Assembly (NCBI RefSeq): GCF_002775205.1
Contig: NC_036451.1
Span: 21,376,351-21,440,350 of the forward strand
DNA length: 64,000 nt
From: Xiphophorus maculatus
Taxonomy: Eukaryota > Chordata > Actinopteri > Cyprinodontiformes > Poeciliidae
Reading direction: 5' to 3'
A program made the position numbers and the translations under genes. A model generated the notes under the pieces. That model ran no database searches and had not been told where the DNA came from. It was given only the letters and a program-made list of their open reading frames with translations. Shown in pieces: positions 11,641-22,792 of the stretch; positions within the stretch are counted from its first letter, which is position 1; each line of letters opens with the position of its first letter.

Positions 11641-12162
11641 CCCCATTATGAAAAAAAACGTCATTTGAAAGTGTCACCTAAATTACGAAATAGTACATAA
11701 GAGGAAAGCTCTCAGTAGAAGTGTCATAAACCTTTATGGAAGGATGTATCTTTGATTTGGTTCAGTTGTTTATTCATTTTATTTTTATTATTATAACTTA
11801 TTTTAGTGTTCTGTGTGCTTCCATTTGGTTTTAATTCTGGCATTTAGAATAATTCTGTTTTTTTCTAAAACTGATTTTTTTTTTTTTACAGTCCAAACAT
11901 AGATCTGATCCAGGCAAAACCAACCCAGCAACAGTTCTGTTCAATTTAATTCTAATTCTGGTGCTTCCGGATTATGGTTTCTGTGGTGATCAGTTACAGC
12001 CAAGCAGTAAAGACAGCAGGTTTCTTATTTTTACCACAGTACAACGAATGGTTCTGCGGTGCAGAACCCAGAATTATTGTTGATGGTTATCTTTATGTTC
12101 CGTAAGGACCCCCTCAAAAATGTGATGGTACATCTCAAGGAGTCATCTTTGAAATAAATAAA

Positions 12163-12522
12163 TACCGTATTTTCCGGACCACAGAGCGCACCTACAATTA
12201 AAAAAAAGCAAAAACTGGAAACGTACATATAAGCCGCTCTCGGTTTTCCACAAGGACGCAGCCCTGCGTCTCCAACGCCGGACTCGTTCACGCCGAGTTT
12301 ACACTGCACGATTCTGCCGGATCGAAACTCCTCGACTTAAAAGCTGCATCATATGAGCTTCTTTGTGTGGTAGGCGGTATGAGTTTGAAAACATTTCTTC
12401 TTTGATTTCCAATTTTGACTTCCAATGATTCACTTCCTGCTAAAGAGCCCCCTGGCCGCACCGGACTGTAAGCCGCATGGTTCAAAGTGTGGGAAAAAAG
12501 CAATAGTCCGAAGAATACGGTA
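12163..12522. mobile_element. MITE with taccgtattttccggac ends
   Basis: The left end taccgtattttccggacc and the right end gtccgaagaatacggta are inverted repeats. Inside, ataagccgc and actgtaagccgcatg keep the phrase typical of a widespread vertebrate DNA element with ends reading TACCGTATTTTCCGGACTATAAG. It is about 360 bp and non-coding, flanked by AT-rich aaataaa on both sides. It lies just downstream of the 3' end of the unnamed gene. Confidence 0.8.
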
Positions 12523-12670
12523 AATAAAAAAAATTGGAAAACACGTCGATGGGGGGAACTCAGGCCAACATAACAGCGTAATTGAGATGTTTGTAACTTT
12601 TATGTATTTTTTTTTGCCTATGCTATGTTTTTGTAACAAATGTAGACTGTAATTCAAAAACAAAGATATT

Positions 12671-12729
12671 TTTAATATACATGTGCTTGAAAGAAATTTG
12701 ACCATCATTACAAAATATAATATTTTAAT
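12671..12729 (-). terminator. Candidate polyadenylation signals of the unnamed gene
   Basis: ATTAAA variants occur on the minus strand at 12724-12729 and 12671-12676, about 40 and 95 bases past the stop codon at 12770. No canonical AATAAA is seen on this strand in the first 200 bases. Confidence 0.35.
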
Positions 12730-12769
12730 TGAGGTTACACACTATTTAACAAAACCAATAAAAAAATCA

Positions 12770-14754
12770 CTACGTGTTAGTGTCCTCATCAGAAGAGGAG
12801 TAACAATCAAGTCCCAGGATGTGTCCACTCTTGTCCTGTGTGAGCCCCGAGTCAGACGCCGCTGCACAGCTTGAGTTGTTTTCTTGAACAGCGCTTTGTT
12901 CCGTTCCCACCAAAGAACCACTTGTGTGCTTCTCATTTCTCTCTGGGCTCCAGTTTTTAAATTCAGCCATTTGCTGTGAGTGGAACTTACTGAGGTTGGG
13001 AAGGCCAGACTGCAGCATCCTGGCGAGGTCCTGTGTTTGGGAGGAACTCTGGTGCAGAACCGGTCCTCTGAATGCAGCTGCAGCCACCGCCAGCCGCGTC
13101 TGGTCGAAGGAGAGCGGCTGGTCCTGGACTGAACTGGCGTCTGAGACGGCGGTGGTGGGAACGAGGCTGGGAAGCCTGGTCTCTGAAAAGCTGCAGGTCG
13201 CCGCTGTTGCTAAGGAACGAAAACATCCGGGAGAATCTCTTGCAGCGTCACTCTCACCTCTGCTCTTCTGACTCCCTTCATTATACAGCTCATTAAGTCG
13301 AGGGTTTTTACCTATGAATAAGAGACATAGAGACAGTTAATTAATCATAAGTAGTTTGGGAAATTTCTCTGCAACTCAAAATGTAATATAAAAAACCAAC
13401 TCTATTTGAAATTTTTCTGACAGTGATATGTCGCACTATGTGGCATTCAGCTGTGGCTCAAGGGGTATAAATAGAGCTGATTTGCAGAAGATTTAAATCT
13501 ACCGAGCTACTGTGCGAGTACGTCTTAGATTATCCAACATTAAATTCTTCTTCTTACAGATGAAGTTTAAGAATCAAGCTACATCGTGTACAGTTCCTCA
13601 CAAACATGAGATAGAAGTGTGCCAAGCACTTGTGAACAAAGTAATTCTTTAAAACAGCTGAATATTCAGATATGTGCAGGAAGCAGAGGAGATTTAACCT
13701 TTACTTTTACTCATTGCTCATTTCTGTAGCATGCACTGAAGCTGCCAATGTTGTGTTTACAGCAGTAGCATACTGCTAACTGCAGTGCTTAAAGTGACAT
13801 TAAGCACACTAAAGCTTATTTAGTGGTTTCTAAATAAGCTTTACCTATTAGTTTCTAAAGCTTATTTAGAAACTAATAGGTGGTTTCTCAGGAGAGTGAA
13901 GCAACCAAATTAACCATCAGACAATCTAGATAGTGGCACTTTCATTTCCTGTGACAACCAAAGCACTGACCGCCATTTGGTGGGTCTTGAACCTCTCCTC
14001 TCCGTTTGCTGTAGGCTCTGGGAGTCCACGGTTTGTGTTTGCATGAGGGGTCTAGAGCTCGTAGCTTGGTGATGAAGCTTTTGTATTCTTTTTCCAAAGC
14101 CTCGATGTGCAGCTGGAACTCAGCTATCTTCCTCTCCGGGTAGTGAGGTAGCTGGGATTGCTGAGCAGTGGACAAAAAAAACCAAACAAATCCAAAACAA
14201 TGTAGAGCACTGGGTCAACAAACCAGGACCTTTACAACTTTCCAAGCAGCTCTCTCTTACCTGCAGGTAATACTCGATCTCACTTTTGATGCTGGGAATC
14301 CACTTTTTTACAGACGGAGCTGAGTTGAGCGTAGACTGTGAAGGGACGTGGTTTAAAGTTTATTCTCAGTTAACGAGTTCGGACTTGGTGGCTTTAAGAA
14401 GACATTTCATTAGCTTCGTTACCAGTTTGGGTCGACGCTTATTTACATCTTTAAGCCGTCCCTCTGTAAAAACAAGGTTTCATTAGTTCACGTGCTCAGA
14501 ACAAAACAACAAAATCTATATCTGTGTGGGATATAGATTTAGAAAAATAATGTATCCCTGCATTGACAGCAACAACTTAGCACGAGTGAAGCTAACAGGT
14601 AAAGCTAGCTGTCGGAAACCCCGCAGGGTTCTTATTAGCAGGATGTGAATAAAATGGCGCCATGTTCTACAGACGGTAACTCTGTACCCTCTCTCTCTTT
14701 CTGTAGCCATAGTCTGTTCAGTCTTCCCTGCTGTTTCTCCTCGTTCCTTGCCAT
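12770..14754 (-). CDS. Uncharacterised conserved-looking protein, 304 aa, 5 exons
   Basis: Minus-strand exons 14754-14688, 14463-14423, 14335-14261, 14160-13971 and 13311-12770 join in frame with GT-AG borders (phases 1, 0, 0, 1). The product starts MARNEEKQQGRLNRLWLQKE. It continues with EGRLKDVNKRRPKL (23-36), then SVKKWIPSIKSEIEYYLQ up to residue 61. Next come QSQLPHYPERKIAEFQLHIE and LEKEYKSFITKLRALDP (62 to about 101), probably a helical coiled-coil segment, then KPWTPRAYSKRR. The last 180 residues are Ser-rich and probably disordered, with LARMLQSGLPNLSKFHSQQM and a CK2-like end LDCYSSSDED. There is no signal peptide or membrane segment, so it is probably nuclear or cytosolic. I do not recognise the family name and assign no function. 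Exon 4 could also read through to a stop at 13942, giving a short isoform. Two TCACGTGA boxes lie upstream of the start. Confidence 0.8.
13811..13881. repeat. Chain of overlapping hairpins in an intron
   Basis: Three perfect inverted repeats share segments: 13811-13823 with 13830-13842 (13 bp), 13826-13842 with 13857-13873 (17 bp), and 13843-13859 with 13865-13881 (17 bp). They lie in intron 4 of the unnamed gene and cannot all fold at once. Confidence 0.85.
14650..14665. promoter_or_regulatory. YY1-like palindrome in intron 1
   Basis: The sequence aaaatggcgccatgtt matches the YY1 core ATGGC on both strands. It sits about 90 bases inside the gene from the start codon. YY1 sites just downstream of the transcription start are common in housekeeping promoters. 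Binding is inferred only. Confidence 0.35.
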
Positions 14755-14800
14755 GGATTGAGGTTGCGATGTTGAGCTGCGACTCAGGCAAAAAACAAAC

Positions 14801-14830
14801 TCACGTGACCTACAAGCAACTGTCACGTGA
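14801..14830. promoter_or_regulatory. Tandem TCACGTGA E-boxes
   Basis: Two perfect TCACGTGA octamers at 14801-14808 and 14823-14830 lie 47-76 bases upstream of the unnamed gene's start codon, 22 bases apart (about two helical turns). This octamer is bound by USF and MiT/TFE factors. It suggests a TATA-less promoter with constitutive or lysosome/nutrient-linked control; that is inference. Confidence 0.5.
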
Positions 14831-15270
14831 TAGCCATAGAACGTTGAGTCTTAAAGGGGACGTGTCTGTAAATCCAAACGGCGGCTGGGACAGAGCAGCT
14901 CATCCTGTAAAATATGGAAGAAAAAATAACAAAAGGATGTTGCTATATAACAAAAGCTGAGCTGGGATCCAAGTAAAAGATGTGGTAGCCTTGAGAGGAT
15001 TGTGCAGAAAAGCTTATTCAAATATTTGGGAAGATTCGCAGGACATGCACTGTGTCTGGAGTCAGTGATTCAAGAACCATCACTCAGAATTATCCAGGAG
15101 TGACGGACACGTTTTGCACGCCATAAAAGATGTGTACAAATACGGAACAAAATATTTTCATATCATGAAAAAGTTGGACTTATTACAGCATCCTCTTCAT
15201 TTTACTCCAGATTCCGCACAGTGTCCACAAACATGGCTGTTAGAGGAATTGTTCACTCTTTCCATTAGGT

Positions 15271-15496
15271 CAGGGGTCTCAAACTGCAGTCCTCGAGGGC
15301 CGCAGTCCTGCAACTTTTAGATTTGCCTCTGCTGCACCACACCTGAATAGAATAATTAGATTATTAGCGAGGTTCTGGAGAACTGATCTACTCAAGGAGG
15401 AGGTAATTTAGCCATTTCATTCCAGTGTTTTGTACCTGTGGCACATCTAAAATCTGTAGGACAGGGGCCCTTGAGGACTGGAGTTTGAGACCCCTG
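15271..15496 (+). mobile_element. hAT-like MITE, copy 2
   Basis: Terminal repeats caggggtctcaaactgcagt and (reverse complement) caggggtctcaaactccagt bound a 226-bp non-coding element. The flanking 8-mers cattaggt and ccttaggt match at 7 of 8, as expected for the 8-bp target duplication made by hAT transposases. It is the inverted counterpart of the copy at 8272-8497. Confidence 0.85.
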
Positions 15497-15610
15497 CCTT
15501 AGGTATAAGTGTGTCCATGTGTCTCTGTGTTGCTCTGCGATGAACACACCTGTCCAGAGTGTGTCCTGCCTATCTCTCTATGACTGCCAGGGATAGGCAC
15601 CGAGAAAATT

Positions 15611-16053
15611 TGTCACAATAGCAAATTTTGCTGGACGATAAATTGTTCAAGAAGTTATTGCGATAAGCGATAATATTGTTGTTTTGAGACCATTTTTGAG
15701 TAACAAAATGGCAATGACATAATAATGCAAGAACACGTTCTCAAAGATGAATAAACTTTAATTTTTTTGTCAACATTTAACAGTGGAACTGGAAGACATT
15801 TCAAATATTCCAAAAAATAATAAATAAACAAGACAACAGAAATTACAAATAAAATGAATTATGAAGTCTCTGTAAACATATTTATCTTAAAAAAAAAAAA
15901 GGGGGGGCCAGTTGAGACCAAATCACCAGACTGAGGAAATTTGTCATCCAGTTTTTGGTGGAAAGAGAAAAACAATAAATTATGCAAATGCAAATTATTG
16001 AGCTCATTTTAATTTGTCCTGTGATTAATTGATTTATTGCTTATTGTGACAGG
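15611..16053 (+). mobile_element. Non-autonomous DNA element, copy A
   Basis: The ends read ttgtcacaatagcaaa on the left and gcttattgtgacagg on the right, forming inverted repeats. Inner phrases ttattgcgataagcgataat and tgattaattgatttattgc recur in reverse order at 29834-30246. A poly-A/poly-G junction lies at 15889-15907. There is no coding capacity. Confidence 0.65.
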
Positions 16054-16264
16054 CCTACTGCCACCACGACCTTCCATGGATAAATGGCATAGACAAAGGC
16101 ATGAATTAGCCCTCATCATAGCTGCATAGTTAAGTATGACAAGGCCTATCATGTTAATACCAAGTCTTGCTAGTTTAATTTTGTTTGAACATTTCATAAA
16201 TATTAGTGTAGGGCTACCCAACCAGAGAGATGTGTGGTTTATTATCGTTATATAATTGTGCTTT

Positions 16265-16265
<1 letters not shown>

Positions 16266-16327
<62 letters not shown>
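16266..16327. repeat. (AAT)n microsatellite
   Basis: About 20 uninterrupted AAT/ATT units. Confidence 0.95.
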
Positions 16328-16328
<1 letters not shown>

Positions 16329-16934
16329 TAACTAATTTTCCAACAAGACTTTTGGTAGGTGAAAAAACAGGAACATCTCCATGTTTAGTCTTGTTTAAAT
16401 AAACAAAAACAAAACAAAAAAAACCCTGACTTGGTCTTGGACATTTCCAACAAAGGGAAAATGTGCCAATGCAGCACTGTCACCATGAGTGTGTGCCTCC
16501 TTCTGATTTATATCACTGAAGTGGAACGTTGATGTGTGTGTGGGGGGTCGGGGAGGTGCAGCTTGCAAGTAACTGAAAATATCTGAAGTGACAGAAAACA
16601 AACAAAGAAAAAAAATCCCACCCTGCACCCTTTGGGTCTGTGGTGTTAGATTTTTATCATTTAGGCCTTTTATTAAGAGTCAGACAGGAAGAAACGACAC
16701 GCACCGCACCGCCGATATGCGTCTTTATCATCCTGTCACAATTTGCAGCAAGCAACCACAGACAAAAACAGCTCACAAGAAATTAAGGTGCAGGAGCACA
16801 AGAAATATTTCATCATAACACCACTTCTGTGCTATGGTACCAACGAACATTAGTGCATTTTAGTAGGATTTTATGTAACAGGCCCACCAAAACGTATCGC
16901 ATAGTTGTGAAATAAAGCCAAAAATGATGGTACT

Positions 16935-17235
16935 CACGCAGAAAGATCTGAAAAGTGTGGTGTGCTTTTGCATTCAGCAACCAGGGTCCACAGTGTGTTT
17001 AGGGTTATGTGCAGTCTTGCAGATTGCTTTTTAACACGGGGTCAGAAAGTTTAGCTTTGGTTTTATCTGACCAGAGCGCCTTCCTTCACATGTTTGGTGT
17101 GCCACTTATGGCTTGCGGAAAACTGCAACTAGGACTTACGGTTTTCTTAGAACAATGACTTCATTTTGAACACTTCCTATAAGGCAAGAGTTGTGGAGTG
17201 TAAAACTAAATGCAGGTAAGTCATGGTATTCTCAC
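16935..17235 (-). mobile_element. Tc1-like transposase fossil
   Basis: The plus strand reads as the antisense of a fish Tc1 transposase: ggttttatctgaccagagcg corresponds to the conserved SDET catalytic segment, followed by cacatgtttggtgtgcc and tggcttgcggaaaactgcaa. A terminal-type phrase, gatctgaaaagtgtggtgtg, begins near 16945. Several indels break the frame. Confidence 0.7.
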
Positions 17236-19740
17236 GCCTGAGCTGTCTGCTAGAAGCCTGTGCAGAAGCTACTGAAAATGAGATTAAAACACAAGTGGAC
17301 TCTCTTTGCAAGTTAAGTGACTTAGTTGCAGTCCATTTTATTACAGAGCATCAGCGTGAAGGGGGTTTTCAGAGTGGGTGATTAAAAAGGTATAATTAAA
17401 AAGGTGCTCAACTTTGTGTTGATCTGGTAAGATGTGGCTTCAATGTGAAAAAACGTGAAAAGGTTCAAAAGAGATGAAAGCCTTAGCAAACTACTGTGAC
17501 TTCCATAACCTTAATGTTTGATTTCTTATTTACAGGCAGATGATCTTCTGATACTGTGTGATGCAGTGGTCTCAGATTAAGATGTTGTATGTTCAGCAAC
17601 ACCATAAGGGTTTGCAAAAATCTTCATCAGTACACTGAAGTATTTCTCAGCCTTAGGAGTTACTTCTTACGTCTTTATTGGGGAAAACTGCAGCATTTTA
17701 TTGAGCTTTTAAGGTTGTTTCTGTCTTACTGTCACGTTGAAGCACGCAGACCAACTGTCTTAGGATTCAGGGGCCGATCATAACAAAAATAATCCTGTAT
17801 TCTACATTATAAATCTGCATATTAAGAAGTGTTCCAAAGGCTTCATATATGTTTAAGAAGAGTCTTATACTCAATAAAAGAATATACTGTCTGACATGCC
17901 AGTGCAAATTACAGGAAATGGGTACCAGCAAACGGCTTTAAAACTCAATGTTTGCTGTTGTAGAGGAAATTACAACCAGTGTTCACAGTGATGCAGAATT
18001 AAATAAGCAGAATGATATCTTTTAAAGGACTGATACTTCTCTGCAGGACTGGAGTTTCTAGACATCGCCACTATTGTACATTATCTGCTTTAACAGCTGG
18101 GTTTGTCTTTTCTGTCTGTGACCTGCAGCCGCATATTCACTTCATAATTTGTAGCTTGCAGTTTAACTTCCTATGTGCACAGTTTACTTATAAACCCTCA
18201 CCATGTGTCCTGGTGTACCGTGCATGCAGCACATTGCAGAGGAGCATCTTCATCATTGGCCTGCTCAACTGCAAAACAAAGCCCTGCTGTTGAGTGACTT
18301 CAGAAATGCTATATTGCTATATTTCTTCGATTTACTTATGTCAGTGATTGCATTTTGTTGAAGTTTCTGTTACCTCGTCCAATGACTGCTGGAAATAGCC
18401 ACCAGCCTTTTCTCGAATTGCTGTTCAAACATAAAATGTTTCAGCTCTCTAACATCTTGCTTTTTGCACATTATTAAACCTTTACTTTCATTAACCTGGA
18501 AAACACAATGAATTAAATGATGGCTTGTACTTACCATTATTGCTATGCTATTACTGCTATTACTATTTTAGCACCTTATTAAGTCCAGAGGACCCCAAAG
18601 CGCTTCGCACCACATTCAGTTTGTCACCTACTCACAGAGTTTACCCACCTATAAGTCGGAAATCTATCTAACCAACATCTAAGCAAACTGGAAGAGAGTA
18701 ATTTCCTGGATTATGGTCTTCACAGGTTTTGATCGGAATATTTCTGATTTTGCAGAAAAGTTTTTTCCTTTGTTTTACACCTCGAACATAAATTGACCTT
18801 ATTAGCTTCCGTCCCTGAAGTTTGATAATATTTCCGATACAATGTCGCATTTAGTCTGCCTTCCTCCAAGTTTCCGGGAATCCGGCATGGTGTGGAGCCA
18901 TTTCCTTTGTTTAAAGAAGAAGAAAATCGAGAATTTCAGAAGACAAATCAGTTTTTTGTTTATTGCTTTCTTTGTAATGACTCAGAAACCTGCCTTGACT
19001 TGTTTGAATAATTACGTGCCAACGTGTCAATCGGCGTTAATCTGTGAAACAGCAAGAGCTGCAAGCTCAACAAGCTGTTGCAGACAATTTCAGGGGTTGA
19101 AGTCAAAAACCGCAAGCGGGCGAATACAATGGTTGTGTGGAAATATGTGATTCACTCCCACACTGTTACCAGAAAGACCCTCAGCTCGTGGAAATCTCCT
19201 GGTTCAGCAGCATTCTATCTTTCATCTCTCTGGTCTAGTAACCCGGCAGAGCTGTCAGGTTTCAGGGGGCTTCCCTGGAACAGTCTCCACCTTCTCCTCC
19301 TGACCTCTTACCTTGTGACACCTCACATCTCTTTTTATAAGACTATTTCGAAAATAAGGTGAATGTAACCTGAATCCTACAAGAATAAATCTGCACCTAT
19401 ACCTGCAGTGGCGTGGGGAAAACATGCTGCTAAATATTTGAGAAGTGTACACCCGATAATGACTAAATATTACCAAAAATGGAAAACATTTCATGAGGTT
19501 ATTAAAAGTTTAGAGTCACTAATCTTTTAATACATACTATCTAAGTTACTTTTGTAGCAACATATGACTTTCTCTTCAACTTTGCTTGTTTCAGTAACAA
19601 AGAAAGCAATCGGTTAATATTATTTATTTAATATTATCAGTGAATACCTTCCTGTCAGTAAAACAGTAGACTGGCTAAAATATGTAGACTCAAAAATCTG
19701 ATGAGTTTGACCTCTGCTCTGTTTGCAGGAGGATCAGCAT
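17236..19740. other. Intergenic, no gene assigned
   Basis: Moderately AT-rich unique-looking sequence. The longest frames (about 90-100 codons at 18012-18293, 18842-19150 and 19078-19362) have no domain and no consistent exon borders. Confidence 0.45.
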
Positions 19741-19752
19741 TCGTTTTCAAAC

Positions 19753-19768
19753 AGCACCCCCTAGAGGC
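19753..19768 (-). promoter_or_regulatory. CTCF-like motif
   Basis: The minus strand reads cctctagggggtgctg, two mismatches from the CTCF core CCASYAGRKGGC with the expected GCTG extension. It has the same orientation as the better site at 21890-21901. Confidence 0.35.
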
Positions 19769-20382
19769 AAAAGATGCTCAGTTAAAGTTGTATTTTTAAT
19801 GCATTGAGTACGTGAGTGGGTAAAATCAGCGGGTCTTTGCTAACATATGTCACTTTCTGCCTCTAGAGATCTGCCTCAGCCTTTGAGCACAGAGGAATGA
19901 ACCCTTCTTTCTCACATCTGTCGATATCTGCTGCGTCGTCTCTCACTGGTCACCATTAATCACATTTCCGTATAAACAATGAAGAAACCACAATGAAATT
20001 TTATTTTTGTTGACACCTGACACAATAAAAGTCAGTAATAAGTAAGTATTTGTTTCTTAAAGGGGATTTGTTAAATTTTTTTTAGAGCAAAAATCCTTGC
20101 AGTGGAGTCAAATACACTTTTTAATTAGAATTATTTTGTTTTTATTGCTAATTTTCAGCTATTATGACAATGAAACTATGAGTTGCTGTTTTACTATATG
20201 CAGTGCAAATATATTATACACTATATTTATTATTTTAACAATATTATATATTTATGAAAATACTTCTGAATTCTATTATAGCTATTTAAGTATATTGAGG
20301 TATATTCTATACATTAAAAAAATAATACTTAATTTAATAAAATGACAACACCAATGTCATTCAGTGATGCTTTATGTAACAC

Positions 20383-20385
<3 letters not shown>

Positions 20386-20464
<79 letters not shown>
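20386..20464. repeat. (TA)n microsatellite
   Basis: About 39 TA units without interruption. Tyr-Ile repeat frames across it are artefacts. Confidence 0.95.
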
Positions 20465-20467
<3 letters not shown>

Positions 20468-20734
20468 ACGTTTATTGGCCCACACAGAAACTTCTATTTT
20501 ATTTGTCATTTCTGAATACTTTATATTTTCATATCTCTTACCAAGAGGTAAGACTCATTTACAATAACATTTTAAAAAGCACTTGACTTCTTCCTATGCG
20601 GAACATTGAACTTTGTATTTTTTTTTATCGCGGTTATAGACTTTTAATGAGTTTGCTCTTTGAAACCAAATCTCATTTTGTCTCCGGATTTATTGGACTC
20701 ACCCGGTTGTGCAGCAAAGCAGCAGATTAAACAG

Positions 20735-20865
20735 TCGATCCACTTCCCGTAAGAAACGCCCCCCTGCGCTGTGACGCAGTCTTCCGAGCTCGCCCTCTCC
20801 TTATATGGCGGGGAAGGATGCCGTGTTCCGGGATGATGTCACGCTGATGCAAGTTTGAGAAACCA
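20735..20865. promoter_or_regulatory. GC-rich SRF/ETS/ATF site cluster, candidate jun enhancer
   Basis: An abrupt GC-rich island in AT-rich DNA, 2.6 kb beyond the jun stop codon. It holds a perfect CArG box ccttatatgg at 20799-20808, a CRE-like tgacgcag at 20772-20779, and tgatgtca at 20834-20841 (the exact reverse complement of the jun1 site TGACATCA). ETS-like cttcc/ttccggga motifs and a cgccccc GC box are also present. Together CArG, ETS and ATF/AP-1 sites form a typical immediate-early response unit. It could be a jun enhancer or the promoter of an unannotated transcript. Confidence 0.5.
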
Positions 20866-21289
20866 AATCGCATTGGGTATTGAAATACAAATAAGTCTTG
20901 GTGAAACATATTTAACTTTTGTAATTTCGTAGGTTAGATAGAACTGGAGTAATTTTAAAAATTTCATAGACTTATAAACTATAAAACTTGGATATAATTT
21001 AATGGTGTAGAAAGCAAGTTAACAAGCCTATGTGACAAATATAATTTGGGAGGTTGAACTAGAAAAGAAGTATGTGTAATATGTTCATGAATAATTGTAT
21101 TTATCATTTGTGTTATTGTACTTACATATATATGGGTAAGTACATATATATATGTACAATAACATGTTATTGTTTAATGGCTGGTAGTTTTTCATTTATC
21201 TAACTAAAAGCAAAATTGTTTCCCAAACATTATTGACTTGTGAAAAGTACTTCAGGTTCTATTACAGCCAAACTGAAACTTTCTCTCTG

Positions 21290-21740
21290 TGCATTCCCAA
21301 AGAAACATCGTTCTCACGCTGAAACACGGTAGTGGCTGCATCAAATGGTTACTTTTCTTTAGTTGAGAGTTGGATCGGTTGTGTTGGTGGGGAAATTATG
21401 AACAGCCTCTTGTCTGCTTGGATCAAAATCTTCAGATCTATCCATAACGCTGAAGAGGGATTTCATTTTTCAGCATCACAGTGACTTACACATTTATTCA
21501 AATAAAAAAGAGTTTCACCTGAAGAGACTGAGTTTTGGACCCGCCCAGCCAGAGTTCAGAGGTCATCTCAATCTGAGTGACAGGCCTGTAACCAAAAGAA
21601 ATCCTAACAACCTGACGAATTTTGCATAACAGTGTGCAGATATTGCAAAATCAAGATGTGACATTCTCAGACTGCATGAAGAAGATTGAGCAATTGAATG
21701 AAAATAACAGAGCTTTATTATGATCTCAATGTTTCAAAAC
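21290..21740 (+). mobile_element. Tc1-like transposase fossil (C-terminal part)
   Basis: The sequence begins with ctgaaacacggtagtggctg (a decayed KHGGGS block) and continues through linker sequence to a tail, gtgcagatattgcaaaatca, that matches the end of fish Tc1 transposase genes. Multiple stops and indels are present. Confidence 0.65.
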
Positions 21741-21889
21741 CTGTCTTTTTATTAAGGGCGTGTCGACTCTTTGAGATTAACTAATTAAGATGATAATCTA
21801 TTTTTAATTAAAGCAAAACAATCAAGGAACCACTACAGGCAATAACAATCCACCGCAAGGAGCGAGAAATCTCGGTTACAGTTTCTGTC

Positions 21890-21901
21890 GCCCTCTAGTG
21901 G
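21890..21901 (-). promoter_or_regulatory. Strong CTCF core motif
   Basis: On the minus strand the sequence is ccactagagggc followed by gaca, an exact fit to the CTCF core CCASYAGRKGGC. It lies between jun and the unnamed gene, 1.6 kb past the jun stop codon. Whether it acts as a boundary is inference. Confidence 0.5.
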
Positions 21902-21949
21902 CGAACTGGATTTATGTGAACCAGGGGGGCCTGTTGTTTTAAAGTATAA

Positions 21950-22780
21950 AAACATTACATAACTCTTGAGCGCTATACTTCTGCTGTCCTGTCAAAAACA
22001 CCTGTTTACTGAACAGGCAAGAGTATTGTGTTCCCTAATTTAAGCGGTCTGGACGATGTTTATCTAACCGAGTCTGACAATCTGACGTCCAAAACAACTA
22101 ACAGACGGGCTTATTTATACATGTTCTATTACTATGAAATATTTCGTAATAGAGGAATAGGCATCAAAGTAATTAAACTTTTGTTGTGTTTGTGCATGTA
22201 ATGCTATTTTTCAAATATCTGATCATATGACCCTGAGACAGGGCAGCACATTTACAAAGTTACGGGTGACTTCAATTAATTCTGTTGCGCAAAAGCTGAC
22301 ACTCTGGAGTTGTTCTTGAAATATTGACTTTGTTGACTTCCGAAAAAGTGAAGTTGGATCCTCGAAAGTAGCAGCGACACTGAAAAACAAAACTTCAGTG
22401 TATGTCAATTTGGTTGAGATGTTAAAGTGATTTTAGCCTAGTATCACCAAAGAGTTGGCATAAAACTATTGCTTATAGGGTTTGAGATAATTTAGGGATT
22501 CAAAAAAATAAACAACTTCTGTGCTTAGTCACAGAGTGGAGATCAACCCCGGCCCATCTGTAGTGTAGGCTTTCATCAGTAAGTGAGCCTGGCCTGTCAG
22601 CTGTAACCCAATCGCTGGGCTTGGATCAATACCAGCACTAATGGAATTTACCTTGATGTTCTCAGAACTAGCAGTTCTTGCAACATGTTGCAACATGTTT
22701 TATTGTTTCTGAGTTCCTGACATGGCACACCCACTGTTTTTTTTTTCCTGTCACAAGAACACAGAGAGACACTGTTGCTT
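21950..22780. other. Intergenic, nothing assigned
   Basis: AT-rich sequence between the jun 3' end and the CTCF motif. It has short frames only and no recognised repeat. Confidence 0.45.
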
Positions 22781-22792
22781 CATTCCATCTGG

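Noticed and set aside
20364..20586. Tyr-Ile repeat open frames
   Set aside because: Translation of the (TA)n microsatellite.
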